DNA of 64,000 nt from Tissierella praeacuta_A (GTDB taxonomy: Bacteria; Bacillota; Clostridia; Tissierellales; Tissierellaceae). Shown in pieces: positions 34,421-42,113 of this stretch (position 1 is its first letter; each line of letters starts with the position of its first letter). Under the pieces are notes generated by a model. That model was not told the origin of the DNA, made no database searches, and was given only the letters and a program-made list of their open reading frames with translations. The stretch covers positions 1 to 64,000 of the forward strand of contig NZ_JBEBOY010000011.1 in assembly GCF_040396155.1 (NCBI RefSeq), read 5' to 3'. Made by a program: the position numbers and the translations under genes.

Positions 34421-34667
34421 TTAAGAACTCCCTTAATTATGTTTTAATTTATTTTTAGCTAAATGGATTAAGTTTATTTCACAAATTACTTCCTCAATCA
34501 ATATTACTTATACCTTATAAAGAACTGATTTATTTTGTTTTTTGTTTCATTAGTTTATCCAATATATTTAAGCTTACAAAATATTTGTCTCTAAATATAT
34601 ATTATTATAAATATCAAAGCTATTATTAAATTTGACTATAGTTAGAGTTGGAATTGTATTGGATAAC
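34421..34667. other. No gene recognised
   Basis: AT-rich region between the exonuclease start and the thiamin promoter. No coding frame is supported. Confidence 0.4.
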
Positions 34668-34696
34668 TTGACTATATTATTGCTATGGGATATAAT
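34668..34696 (+). promoter_or_regulatory. Promoter of the thiamin operon
   Basis: TTGACT (34668-34673), exactly 17 bases, TATAAT (34691-34696). The start near 34703 would begin just before the first TPP aptamer. No second promoter was seen between the two aptamers. Confidence 0.8.
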
Positions 34697-34711
34697 CAAT
34701 GTTGTATTATT

Positions 34712-34845
34712 TGTGGGGGGACTATAAGTAGTTGAGAAGGTAAAACCTGACCCTTTGAACCTGTTGGCTAATACCGACGTAGGGAAGCAAATCATTTATT
34801 TTATCGTATATGGTTAGGGTGCTTCTCCGTGTAGAGAAGTACCCT
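34712..34845 (+). promoter_or_regulatory. TPP riboswitch 1 with terminator
   Basis: The THI-box core is clear: G-rich 5' arm and ACT, TTGAGAAGG (CUGAGA-like), ACCTGACCCTTTGAACCTG, then TAATACCGACGTAGGGAAGCA. A terminator stem (AGGGTGCTTCTC with GAGAAGTACCCT, 34816-34845) follows with a T-rich tail. TPP binding should favour termination. Confidence 0.95.
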
Positions 34846-34896
34846 ATTATTATTTAATGTATAAGTTATAAAGTACAAAAAAGAATATAGTAATAT

Positions 34897-35033
34897 TTGC
34901 GGGGGGACTGTAAGTAGTTGAGAAGGTAAAACCTGACCCTTTGAACCTGTTGGTTAATACCAACGTAGGGAAGCAAGTCATTTATTTTATCGTATATGAT
35001 TAGGGTGCTTCTCCGTGTAGAGAAGTACCCTAA
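34897..35033 (+). promoter_or_regulatory. TPP riboswitch 2 with terminator (tandem copy)
   Basis: A near-identical second aptamer and terminator stand 185 bases after the first. Differences are few. One of them (CCGAC to CCAAC, opposite GTTGG) turns a U-G pair into U-A and so keeps the stem. The terminator at 35001-35031 lies just before thiD. Two complete switches in series lie in one leader. Confidence 0.95.
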
Positions 35034-35065
35034 TTTATTATATAAATAAAAAGGGAGGAATTTTA

Positions 35066-35887
35066 ATGAAAAAAGTACTTAGTATTGCTGGATCAGATTG
35101 TAGTGGAGGTGCGGGAATACAAGCAGATTTAAAAACATTCTCTGCCCATGGGGTGTTTGGAATGAGTGTAATTGTTTCAGTAGTAGCAGAAAATACAAGT
35201 CGAGTTATTGATATACAGGATATTACTCCAGATATGATTGAAAAGCAGATTGATGCAGTATTTGAGGATATTGAAGTTGATGCAGTAAAAATTGGTATGT
35301 TGTCTACACAATTGTGTATGAAGGCAGTGGCAAGAAAACTAGAGCAATATAAACCCGAAAATATTGTAATAGATCCTGTAATGTATGCAAAAAACGGTTG
35401 TCCACTTATGAATCCAGATTCCATAGATACGTTAATTAAAGTTGTAATACCCTATGCTGATTTGCTTACGCCTAATATTCCAGAAGCAGAAAAGATATCA
35501 AATATTAAGATAAGTAATACAGAAGATATGAAAACAGCGGCAAAGCTTATTTATAATATGGGTTGCAAGAATGTTCTTGTTAAAGGCGGACATGCTGTTG
35601 GAGATGCATTGGATATTTTATATGATGGTAAAGAGTTTTATTATTTTGAGACTCAACGTATAAATACTAAAAATACCCATGGAACAGGTTGCACATTTTC
35701 ATCAGCCATTGCATCTAATCTTGCACTTGGCATGAATATGCCTGTTGCTGTAGAACAGGCTAAAAAATATATTACAATGGCAATTGAGCATTCATTAAAC
35801 ATTGGTAAAGGCAATGGACCAACACATCATTTTCATGACCTATACAAAAATGGTTTAAATATTAAAGAAAGTAAAGGAGATTTATAA
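35066..35887 (+). CDS. thiD: Hydroxymethylpyrimidine/phosphomethylpyrimidine kinase
   Basis: This is a 273-residue ribokinase-fold enzyme that phosphorylates HMP and then HMP-phosphate for thiamin synthesis. It shows the opening SIAGSDCSGGAGIQADLKTF (residues 5-24), the internal VIDPVMYAKNG, LLTPNIPEAEKI, VLVKGGHAVGDALDILYDG and the anion-hole HGTGCTFSSAIAS near residue 210. GGGAGGAA lies nine bases before the ATG. Its stop overlaps the start of the transporter gene. It is controlled by the tandem TPP switches. Confidence 0.96.
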   Translation: MKKVLSIAGSDCSGGAGIQADLKTFSAHGVFGMSVIVSVVAENTSRVIDIQDITPDMIEKQIDAVFEDIEVDAVKIGMLSTQLCMKAVARKLEQYKPENIVIDPVMYAKNGCPLMNPDSIDTLIKVVIPYADLLTPNIPEAEKISNIKISNTEDMKTAAKLIYNMGCKNVLVKGGHAVGDALDILYDGKEFYYFETQRINTKNTHGTGCTFSSAIASNLALGMNMPVAVEQAKKYITMAIEHSLNIGKGNGPTHHFHDLYKNGLNIKESKGDL

Positions 35888-37098
35888 TGAAAAATGAAAA
35901 TCAACAGATGTCTACTTTTAGTCAGATATTGTTATGGTTTGGGGCAGCAATATCTATTGCTGAAATTATGACAGGAGCTTTACTTGCTCCTTTAGGACTA
36001 ACTCAAGGCATTTGGGCCATTATTATTGGTCATATAATTGGAGGGGCTATTTTATTTCCAGCAGGATTAATTGGTGCGAAAACTGGTCTTTCTTCTGCTG
36101 AGTCTATTCGTATTTCTTTTGGTAAATATGGCTCATTTGGGTTTTCATGGGTTAATATATTACAGCTTCTTGGTTGGACTGCAATTATGATTGTTAATGG
36201 GGCAAAGGCATTTGATGGAATTACGAATCATCTTTGGGGATATCAAAATGAAAGACTATGGTGTGTAGTTATTGGCTTATTAATTTGCCTTTGGGTAGTG
36301 ATTAGTATTAAAAGTCTTGCGAAATTAAATACTGTGGTAATGACATTATTGTTTCTATTTACAATTATTCTTGGGTTTACAGTTTTCAAGAATACTGGAG
36401 AAGTAATTGTAATGGAAGAAACCATGAGCTTTGGTATGGCAGTTGAGCTGAATGTAGCTATGTCCCTTTCTTGGCTGCCCCTTATTTCTGATTATACAAG
36501 GAGATTGGAGAAGAAAACCACAGGGACTTTATGGAGTGTAATAAGCTATTTTGTTGGTAGTACAGTAATGTTTATAATTGGACTGGGTGCAGCAATATAT
36601 ACTGGCACATCAGATATTACAACTATATTAATGTCTGCAGGACTTGGATTAGTTGCCCTTGTAATTGTTATATTTTCTACAGTAACTACTACATTTCTAG
36701 ATGTTTATTCTGCAGGAGTAAGCACAGCAAATTTGAGTAAAAAAGTTAATGAGAAACTCGCTGCTGTTATTGCTTGTGTTATAGGTGTATTGCTGGCAAT
36801 GTTTGTTCCTATTAGTCAATATGAGAATTTTTTATACCTTATTGGTTCAGTCTTTGCACCGTTGTTTGCTATTTTGTTTGTGGATTATTTTCTACTACAT
36901 AAAACAGATATAGAACCTGGTTCTTCTCATAGTATTGGAAATATAGTTTTGTGGGTAATTGGATTTATCGTTTACCGTTTACTTATGCCTTACAATTCTA
37001 TTGTAGGAATCACATTACCTGTAATGGCAGCGATTGGGGCTATATGCTTTATTATAAATAAAAGAAAGGTTGGGAATAACAATGAATCATTTAACTAA
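35887..37098 (+). CDS. cytX: Hydroxymethylpyrimidine transporter CytX
   Basis: This is a 403-residue permease of the nucleobase-cation-symport-1 family with about 12 membrane spans. It shows the FGAAISIAEIMTGALLAPLG opening (residues about 18-37), GLIGAKTGLSSAESIRISFGKYGS, LQLLGWTAIMIVNGAKA and SWLPLISDYTR in the middle. CytX genes are typically found under TPP riboswitches with thiD and thiM, and import HMP. It overlaps thiD by one base and thiM by 17. Confidence 0.93.
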   Translation: MKNENQQMSTFSQILLWFGAAISIAEIMTGALLAPLGLTQGIWAIIIGHIIGGAILFPAGLIGAKTGLSSAESIRISFGKYGSFGFSWVNILQLLGWTAIMIVNGAKAFDGITNHLWGYQNERLWCVVIGLLICLWVVISIKSLAKLNTVVMTLLFLFTIILGFTVFKNTGEVIVMEETMSFGMAVELNVAMSLSWLPLISDYTRRLEKKTTGTLWSVISYFVGSTVMFIIGLGAAIYTGTSDITTILMSAGLGLVALVIVIFSTVTTTFLDVYSAGVSTANLSKKVNEKLAAVIACVIGVLLAMFVPISQYENFLYLIGSVFAPLFAILFVDYFLLHKTDIEPGSSHSIGNIVLWVIGFIVYRLLMPYNSIVGITLPVMAAIGAICFIINKRKVGNNNESFN

Positions 37099-37906
37099 TA
37101 ATTGTCTGAACTTATTTAATGAAATTAGGGTAAAAACTCCACTGGTCCATAATATCACTAATTATGTTACAGTAAATGATTGCGCAAATGCGATTTTGGC
37201 AATAGGAGCATCACCTATTATGGCAGATGATGTTGCAGAAGTGGAAGAAATCGTTTCAATATCTTCTTCTCTTGTAATAAATATAGGAACTTTAAATCAA
37301 CGAACTATTACTTCAATGATTATGGCGGGAAAAAAAGCCAATGAACTTCATATACCTGTAGTTTTAGACCCAGTTGGTGCAGGTGCTTCTTCATTGCGGA
37401 ATAAAACAACACAGAAAATTCTTTCACAAGTAAAAATAGATGTAATTCGTGGAAACTTATCAGAAATTTCCTTTGTAGCGGGACTAAATGTTTCTACAAA
37501 AGGAGTTGATACTGCAAAAGCAGATGAAAAAAATGATGCAGTGAAAATTGCAAAATTAGTGGCAAATAAATACTCTTGTGTTGTGGGAATTACAGGAGAG
37601 GTAGATGTTATTTCAGATGGCATTCGAATTGCTAAAATAGCCAATGGGCATAAACTACTTTCCAAAGTAACTGGGACAGGCTGTATGACATCTGCTCTTG
37701 TAGGTAGTTTCTGCGGTATAACAAAGGATTACTATACAGCAGCAGTTGCAGGAATTACTGCAATGGGAATTGCTGGAGAGGTTTCCTTTGAAAAATATAA
37801 AGAAATAGGAAAAGGTAGTTTCCATATTGGTATCATTGATGCATTATCAAATATGAATAAAACTTATTTTTCAGAAAGGGCGAAGATAGATGAAACCAAA
37901 TATTGA
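37082..37906 (+). CDS. thiM: Hydroxyethylthiazole kinase
   Basis: This is a 274-residue kinase that phosphorylates the salvaged thiazole alcohol. It shows PLVHNITNYVTVNDCANAIL (residues about 20-39), GASPIMADDVAEVEEIV, the VVLDPVGAGAS motif near 95, VIRGNLSEISFVAG and the catalytic GTGCMTSALVGSF near 197. The ATG at 37082 is chosen, inside the end of cytX and close to a AAAGG site. Its stop is followed within the next gene's start, so the genes are coupled. Confidence 0.95.
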   Translation: MNHLTNNCLNLFNEIRVKTPLVHNITNYVTVNDCANAILAIGASPIMADDVAEVEEIVSISSSLVINIGTLNQRTITSMIMAGKKANELHIPVVLDPVGAGASSLRNKTTQKILSQVKIDVIRGNLSEISFVAGLNVSTKGVDTAKADEKNDAVKIAKLVANKYSCVVGITGEVDVISDGIRIAKIANGHKLLSKVTGTGCMTSALVGSFCGITKDYYTAAVAGITAMGIAGEVSFEKYKEIGKGSFHIGIIDALSNMNKTYFSERAKIDETKY

Positions 37907-38525
37907 TTATACACTTTATCTTATAACAGATAGAGAGCTTATGAGTACGGAAAAATTGGAAACTGCTGTGGAACAGGGGATTTTAGGTGGCTGTACCTTG
38001 GTACAATTGAGAGAAAAGGACTGTTCATCTTTGGAATTCTTTGAGATAGCCATAAAGATAAAAGAAATCACTGATAAATATCAGGTCCCATTAATTATTA
38101 ATGACCGAATTGATATTGCACTGGCAGTTGATGCTGCTGGCGTACATATAGGTCAAAGTGATATACCAGCAACTATTACAAGAAAATTAATTGGTGACAA
38201 TAAAATTCTAGGTGTATCTGCATCTAATTTTGAGGAGGCAATAAAGGCTCAATCAGATGGTGCAGATTATTTAGGTATTGGAGCCATGTTTGCTACAGGA
38301 ACAAAAACAGATGCAAAATTTACACCAATGGATGAACTCATAAGAATACGAGAATATATTAAACTTCCTATTGTAGTAATAGGAGGAATCAATAAAAATA
38401 CAATAGATCAATTTAAAGATATAAATATCAACGGACTTGCAGTAGTCTCAGCTATTATTTCGGAACCAGATATAAAAAAAGCATCTGAAGAACTGAAAGA
38501 TATATTCAAGAAAGGAAAATTTTGA
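37890..38525 (+). CDS. thiE: Thiamin-phosphate synthase
   Basis: This is a 211-residue TIM-barrel enzyme joining HMP-diphosphate and thiazole-phosphate. It shows YLITDRELM, GGCTLVQLREKD (residues about 31-42), VPLIINDRIDIALAVDAAGVHIGQSDIP (diphosphate and Mg sites), LGVSASNFEEA, YLGIGAMFATGTK and VVIGGI. It overlaps thiM by 17 bases. With thiD, cytX and thiM it completes a salvage set: HMP import plus kinases plus coupling. No thiC, thiG or thiS is seen in the window. Confidence 0.96.
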   Translation: MKPNIDYTLYLITDRELMSTEKLETAVEQGILGGCTLVQLREKDCSSLEFFEIAIKIKEITDKYQVPLIINDRIDIALAVDAAGVHIGQSDIPATITRKLIGDNKILGVSASNFEEAIKAQSDGADYLGIGAMFATGTKTDAKFTPMDELIRIREYIKLPIVVIGGINKNTIDQFKDININGLAVVSAIISEPDIKKASEELKDIFKKGKF

Positions 38526-38568
38526 TATTCATTTTTAAAATAAGTATTTAATTTAAATGACGCAGATT

Positions 38569-38612
38569 GTAAGAGTCAATATATAATTTTAAAATTATAT
38601 ATTGACTCTTAC
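38569..38612. repeat. 44-base perfect palindrome
   Basis: GTAAGAGTCAATATATAATT-TT pairs perfectly with AA-AATTATATATTGACTCTTAC (22 bp, no loop beyond the axis). There is no T run on the + strand, so it is a poor terminator. It overlaps the -35 of the MerR-type gene and may be an operator or a cruciform-forming site. Confidence 0.85.
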
Positions 38613-38632
38613 ACTATGGTATACTCTATACT
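38602..38632 (+). promoter_or_regulatory. 19-bp-spacer (MerR-type) promoter
   Basis: TTGACT (38602-38607) and TATACT (38627-38632) are separated by 19 bases, the stretched spacing typical of MerR-activated promoters. It lies directly upstream of a MerR-family gene, suggesting autoregulation. The -35 lies within the right arm of the 44-base palindrome. Confidence 0.65.
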
Positions 38633-38674
38633 ATAATTGAGCTCAAAAAAACACATATATGTGAGGTAAGATAA

Positions 38675-39493
38675 ATGTTAAAAATAGGTGATTTTTCAAA
38701 ACTATCAATGATCAGTATACGAATGCTACGTCATTATGATGAGATTGGTTTACTTATTCCCGAAAGTATAGACGATTTTACAGGGTACAGATATTATAGT
38801 GAAGCACAATTGCCTCTTGCAGGTCGTATTAATGCCCTAAAGGATATGGGATTTAGTTTGTCGTCGGTTTCTGAGATATTGAGAAGCTATGAAGATCCAC
38901 AGGCTTTAAAAAAATATTTATTGCTAAAACAGACAGAGATTAGGGAAGAATCAGAAGAAATCAATCGACGTTTACTGCTCATTGAGACTACTATTCGGCG
39001 ACTTGGAAAGGATGATAGTACAATGAATTATAATGTAACCTTAAAAGAGCTTCCAGAGAGATATGTGGCAAGTGTACGTAAGATGATTCCTGATTATAGT
39101 CAGGAAGGGATGCTTTGGCATATTCTCATGGAGGAAACAGAGCCTCTTCATGTGCAAAATGGAGATCCATGTTATACTTTAGCTATTTTCCATGATGGAG
39201 AATATAAAGAAAATGGTGTAGACGTAGAAGTCCAAAAATCTGTACGAGGAAATTACAAGGATACGGAAAATGTTAAATTTAAGACTGTTGCTCCTATTCA
39301 AATTGCATCAGCTACTTATAAGGGAAGTTATGACCAAATTATAGATGTAAATGAAGCTGTGGCAAATTGGATTCGTGATAATGGATATGAATTTAATGGT
39401 TTATCCTTCTGTATTTATCATGTTAGTCCTCATGAAACACAAAACCCTGAAGAATGGGTAACAGAAGTATGCTATCCAGTAAAAAAGAAATAA
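38675..39493 (+). CDS. MerR-family regulator with GyrI-like effector domain
   Basis: This is a 272-residue regulator. The N-terminal MerR helix-turn-helix reads KIGDFSKLSMISIRMLRHYDE (residues 3-23) with the RYYSEAQLP wing. A coiled dimer helix spans about 75-110, and the C-terminal half is a GyrI/BmrR-like small-molecule-binding domain (VTLKELPERYVASVRK at 128-143, and a late FCIYHVSPHETQNPEEWVTEVCYPV). The family bends stretched promoters on ligand binding. GTGAGG precedes the ATG. No drug pump is adjacent, so its target beyond itself is unknown. Confidence 0.9.
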   Translation: MLKIGDFSKLSMISIRMLRHYDEIGLLIPESIDDFTGYRYYSEAQLPLAGRINALKDMGFSLSSVSEILRSYEDPQALKKYLLLKQTEIREESEEINRRLLLIETTIRRLGKDDSTMNYNVTLKELPERYVASVRKMIPDYSQEGMLWHILMEETEPLHVQNGDPCYTLAIFHDGEYKENGVDVEVQKSVRGNYKDTENVKFKTVAPIQIASATYKGSYDQIIDVNEAVANWIRDNGYEFNGLSFCIYHVSPHETQNPEEWVTEVCYPVKKK

Positions 39494-39499
39494 GATGAG

Positions 39500-39545
39500 A
39501 ATAATAATAATCGTCTGTATATTATACAGACGATTATTATTATTC
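39500..39545. terminator. Bidirectional terminator
   Basis: AATAATAATCGTCTGTATA and TATACAGACGATTATTATT form a long perfect stem between the MerR gene and the convergent membrane-protein gene. Confidence 0.85.
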
Positions 39546-39597
39546 TATTCTATATTAACGTAATATATTTTTCTAAAAGTTTGTTTTAAATTATCCA

Positions 39598-39966
39598 TTA
39601 ATCATTAACTTGATTTTTAATGCTTTTTCTTACATAATTAATAACTTTCTTTATACAATCTATTATTATACTGAATATAATCATAGTACTGAAAAAAATA
39701 ATATAGCTATATAAGGTCCTGCCTATTCCATAGATGTATATAATAGTTGCCATACTTATTGCACCAACAAATATAGATAAAGATAATTTCTTTCCCCAAC
39801 TTATGTCATTATTTTTAAGCCAATCAGGTATTAGAGCAACAGTTGAAAGATATACAAATAAGTAAAAAAATGTGCTAATCTTTAACTTAAAAAATATAAA
39901 AATTAAAAAGCTTATAATGAAAGATTCCAATAATGGTTTGCGCAATTCTTTTGCTGAATTTTTCAT
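39598..39966 (-). CDS. Hypothetical membrane protein
   Basis: This is a 122-residue protein with four hydrophobic segments (about residues 14-30, 34-48, 60-82 and 84-105) and a basic C-terminus (KKVINYVRKSIKNQ). GAGGAG lies eight bases before the ATG at 39966, which supports translation. No family was recognised. It is alone on the minus strand, with a bidirectional terminator at its end. Confidence 0.65.
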   Translation of the reverse strand: MKNSAKELRKPLLESFIISFLIFIFFKLKISTFFYLFVYLSTVALIPDWLKNNDISWGKKLSLSIFVGAISMATIIYIYGIGRTLYSYIIFFSTMIIFSIIIDCIKKVINYVRKSIKNQVND

Positions 39967-40551
39967 ATAAATCACTCCTCATATACTATCATACCATATT
40001 TTACCTGAAGATTTATTGAAATTTCCGACTGTATTTGATAAAACGGGCCCATTAGAAAAAAGAAATCAATTATTTTAAAATAAATAACACTTGGATTTTT
40101 ATTTGGGATTAAATAGATAGCTGTCATAATTCCGTACTTTTAATTGAATTATTATTAAATTTTTATACTATAGAAAAACTAATTTTACAAGTTCATCATA
40201 AGTTTGTTTAAAGAGTATTATTCTAAAAACATTAATTTTTATTACATTTAAGTATTAAAATGGAGAGTGGTATTTAAGTTACTCTCTATTTTTGATTTAA
40301 AATAGATTTATTTGTAAATAATTTTGCTAATGCAGATTTTATATAAAGTACCCTCTATATAGTGGAATGGTCAGGGGTATGTAGCATATTCTTTCTAGGT
40401 TTGTGAGGCATGATTTCTAAGATTTAAAATATATTTATTAAATTTTACAATAATAACACAAAAAAACCACATTTATGTTATATAATTGATATAATATAAT
40501 TCTTATATCAAAATCTATTTTAGAAAAGAAAAGATTGGAGGATTTTTAAGC
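39967..40551. other. Non-coding stretch with an orphan terminator
   Basis: No gene is supported in these 585 bases. They hold a terminator at 40262-40295 with no gene before it on the + strand, which may mark an untranslated RNA, and the leader of the foldase gene. Confidence 0.45.
40262..40295 (+). terminator. Orphan terminator
   Basis: GGAGAGTGG and TTACTCTCT form an imperfect stem with an ATTTTTG tail. The closest upstream + strand gene ends 770 bases earlier beyond another terminator. Confidence 0.5.
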
Positions 40552-41430
40552 ATGATTAAAAAACCAAGTATTTATAAGTACACGATACTAGCAACGATTT
40601 TATTATTAATGATGAGTATGACAGCATGCAAGAAAGAAGATATTGTAGCTAAGGTGAATAATGAAGTTATAACAAAAGATGAACTATATGATATATTAGT
40701 TGAGCAAAATGGTGAGCAAGTATTGGATTCTTTAATATCTGAAAAAATTATTAATCTAGAAGCTGAGAAACAAAAAATTGAAGTAAGTGAAGAAGATATT
40801 CAAAAAGAAATTGAGGAGATCCAAAAGAATTCTGGTGGAGAGGAAGCTTTTAACCAAGCACTAGCATATTACGGATATACCTTAGAAGATTTAAAAGATA
40901 ATATTACTATGAACTTAAAAGTAAAAAAACTTCTTGAACCTAGTATTACTATATCAGAAGAAGAACTTTCAAATTACTTTAAAGAAAATAAGGATAGTTT
41001 TAAACAAGAAGAGCAGGTAAGAGCTCGTCATATATTAGTAGATACAGAAGAAGAGGCTAATGAAGTTTTAGGAAAATTAAAATCTGGAGGAGATTTTGCT
41101 GAATTAGCGAAGGAATATTCAAAAGATACATCAAATAAAGAATCTGGTGGAGAATTAGGATTTTTTAGTAAGGGAAAAATGGTACCAGAATTTGAAGAAA
41201 CAGCATTTAAATTAAAAGTAAATGAAATTAGTGAGCCAATAAAAACAGACTTTGGATATCATATAATTGAAGTAGAGGAAAAGAAAGAAGCTAAAGAAGC
41301 AAATTATGAGGAAAATAAGGATAGTATAAAGAATATTTTGTTAGAGGAAAAGATTCCTACTGTATATGATGAATGGTATCAAGGTAAATTAACTGAAAAT
41401 AAAGTAACAAATTATCTTACAAAAGAATAA
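40552..41430 (+). CDS. PrsA-like peptidyl-prolyl isomerase lipoprotein
   Basis: This is a 292-residue extracytoplasmic foldase. The signal peptide with lipobox M-T-A-C (Cys26) anchors it to the outer membrane face. A SurA-N-like chaperone region (residues about 30-150) includes NNEVITKDELYDILVEQNG. The parvulin domain lies at about 160-250: VRARHILVDTEEEANEVL, DFAELAKEYSKDTSNKESGG, GELGFFSKGKMVPEFEE and DFGYHIIEVEEK. The family catalyses proline isomerisation in secreted proteins. TTGGAGGA precedes the ATG. It is a single-gene unit with a terminator after it, and may serve the secreted subtilisin at 48142, although no link is shown. Confidence 0.93.
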   Translation: MIKKPSIYKYTILATILLLMMSMTACKKEDIVAKVNNEVITKDELYDILVEQNGEQVLDSLISEKIINLEAEKQKIEVSEEDIQKEIEEIQKNSGGEEAFNQALAYYGYTLEDLKDNITMNLKVKKLLEPSITISEEELSNYFKENKDSFKQEEQVRARHILVDTEEEANEVLGKLKSGGDFAELAKEYSKDTSNKESGGELGFFSKGKMVPEFEETAFKLKVNEISEPIKTDFGYHIIEVEEKKEAKEANYEENKDSIKNILLEEKIPTVYDEWYQGKLTENKVTNYLTKE

Positions 41431-41461
41431 AAAGGTGTTTTAGAATTATACACTAACTAAT

Positions 41462-41516
41462 AAGGCACTTAAGTTAATACATAATCATAGGGAGTATATT
41501 AATTTAGTGCCTTTTG
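41462..41516 (+). terminator. Terminator of the foldase gene
   Basis: AAGGCACTTAAGTTAATA and TATTAATTTAGTGCCTT form a long stem ending in TTTT. Confidence 0.7.
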
Positions 41517-41825
41517 AAACATATGAATTTGATTGCGATATAAGATTTATTAGTTTATTTTAGATTTTTAGAGTCAAAGAGATTTTTTGAATTTAGAGAT
41601 AATAACTACAAATGCTGCGTATATTTTAGCAGCTAGAATATGTATATAATTAAAGAAAATTCTTTATTATACTTTGGATATTATAGATAAATTGTAATTT
41701 GTTTTACCAAGAAAGTCTTTATATAATCTATGCTCTATATAAACTTTATGAATAAATGATATTTACTTTAACTATAATATAGAATATAATACATATAATA
41801 ATTAAAATACTTAGAAAAGGAAAGT
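41517..41825. other. No gene recognised
   Basis: AT-rich spacer before the T-box leader. It presumably contains the synthetase promoter, but no clear one was fixed. Confidence 0.4.
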
Positions 41826-42087
41826 AACTTTAAGAGTGCTTTTACAGAGAGCTCCTAGTTGGTGAGAAGGTGCAAAGAATATTAAAGTGAAAATGGCCTT
41901 GAAGTTGTGCACCGAGATCATAGGATTTAGGCTGCAACGGGTTCACCCGTTATAGTGATAGGGTATAATCACATTTTGTGACGTACTTGATGAGACTTAT
42001 ATCGTGAGATATAGGTGAATTAGGATGGTAACGCGAAGTTAAACTCTCGTTCCTAAGAATATTTCTTAGGGGCGGGAGTTTTTTTAT
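41826..42087 (+). promoter_or_regulatory. T-box leader of the methionyl-tRNA synthetase gene
   Basis: The antiterminator bulge motif appears as TAGGATGGTAACGCG (42021-42035; consensus AGGGTGGTACCGCG). A terminator follows whose stem is AACTCTCGTTCCTAAGAA with TCTTAGGGGCGGGAGTT, then seven T residues. The 5' part shows AGAGAG and GGTGAGAAGGTGCAAAG, as in stem I. An ATG at 41893 in GAAAATGGCC could be the methionine specifier, but the fold was not computed. Uncharged tRNA binding would allow read-through into the synthetase gene. Confidence 0.9.
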
Positions 42088-42113
42088 TTATTAAAATAAT
42101 AGGAGGGAAATAT

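Noticed and set aside
34574..34795. 73-codon frame on the minus strand
   Set aside because: It lies across the promoter and first TPP aptamer, has no ribosome site, and shows no protein family.
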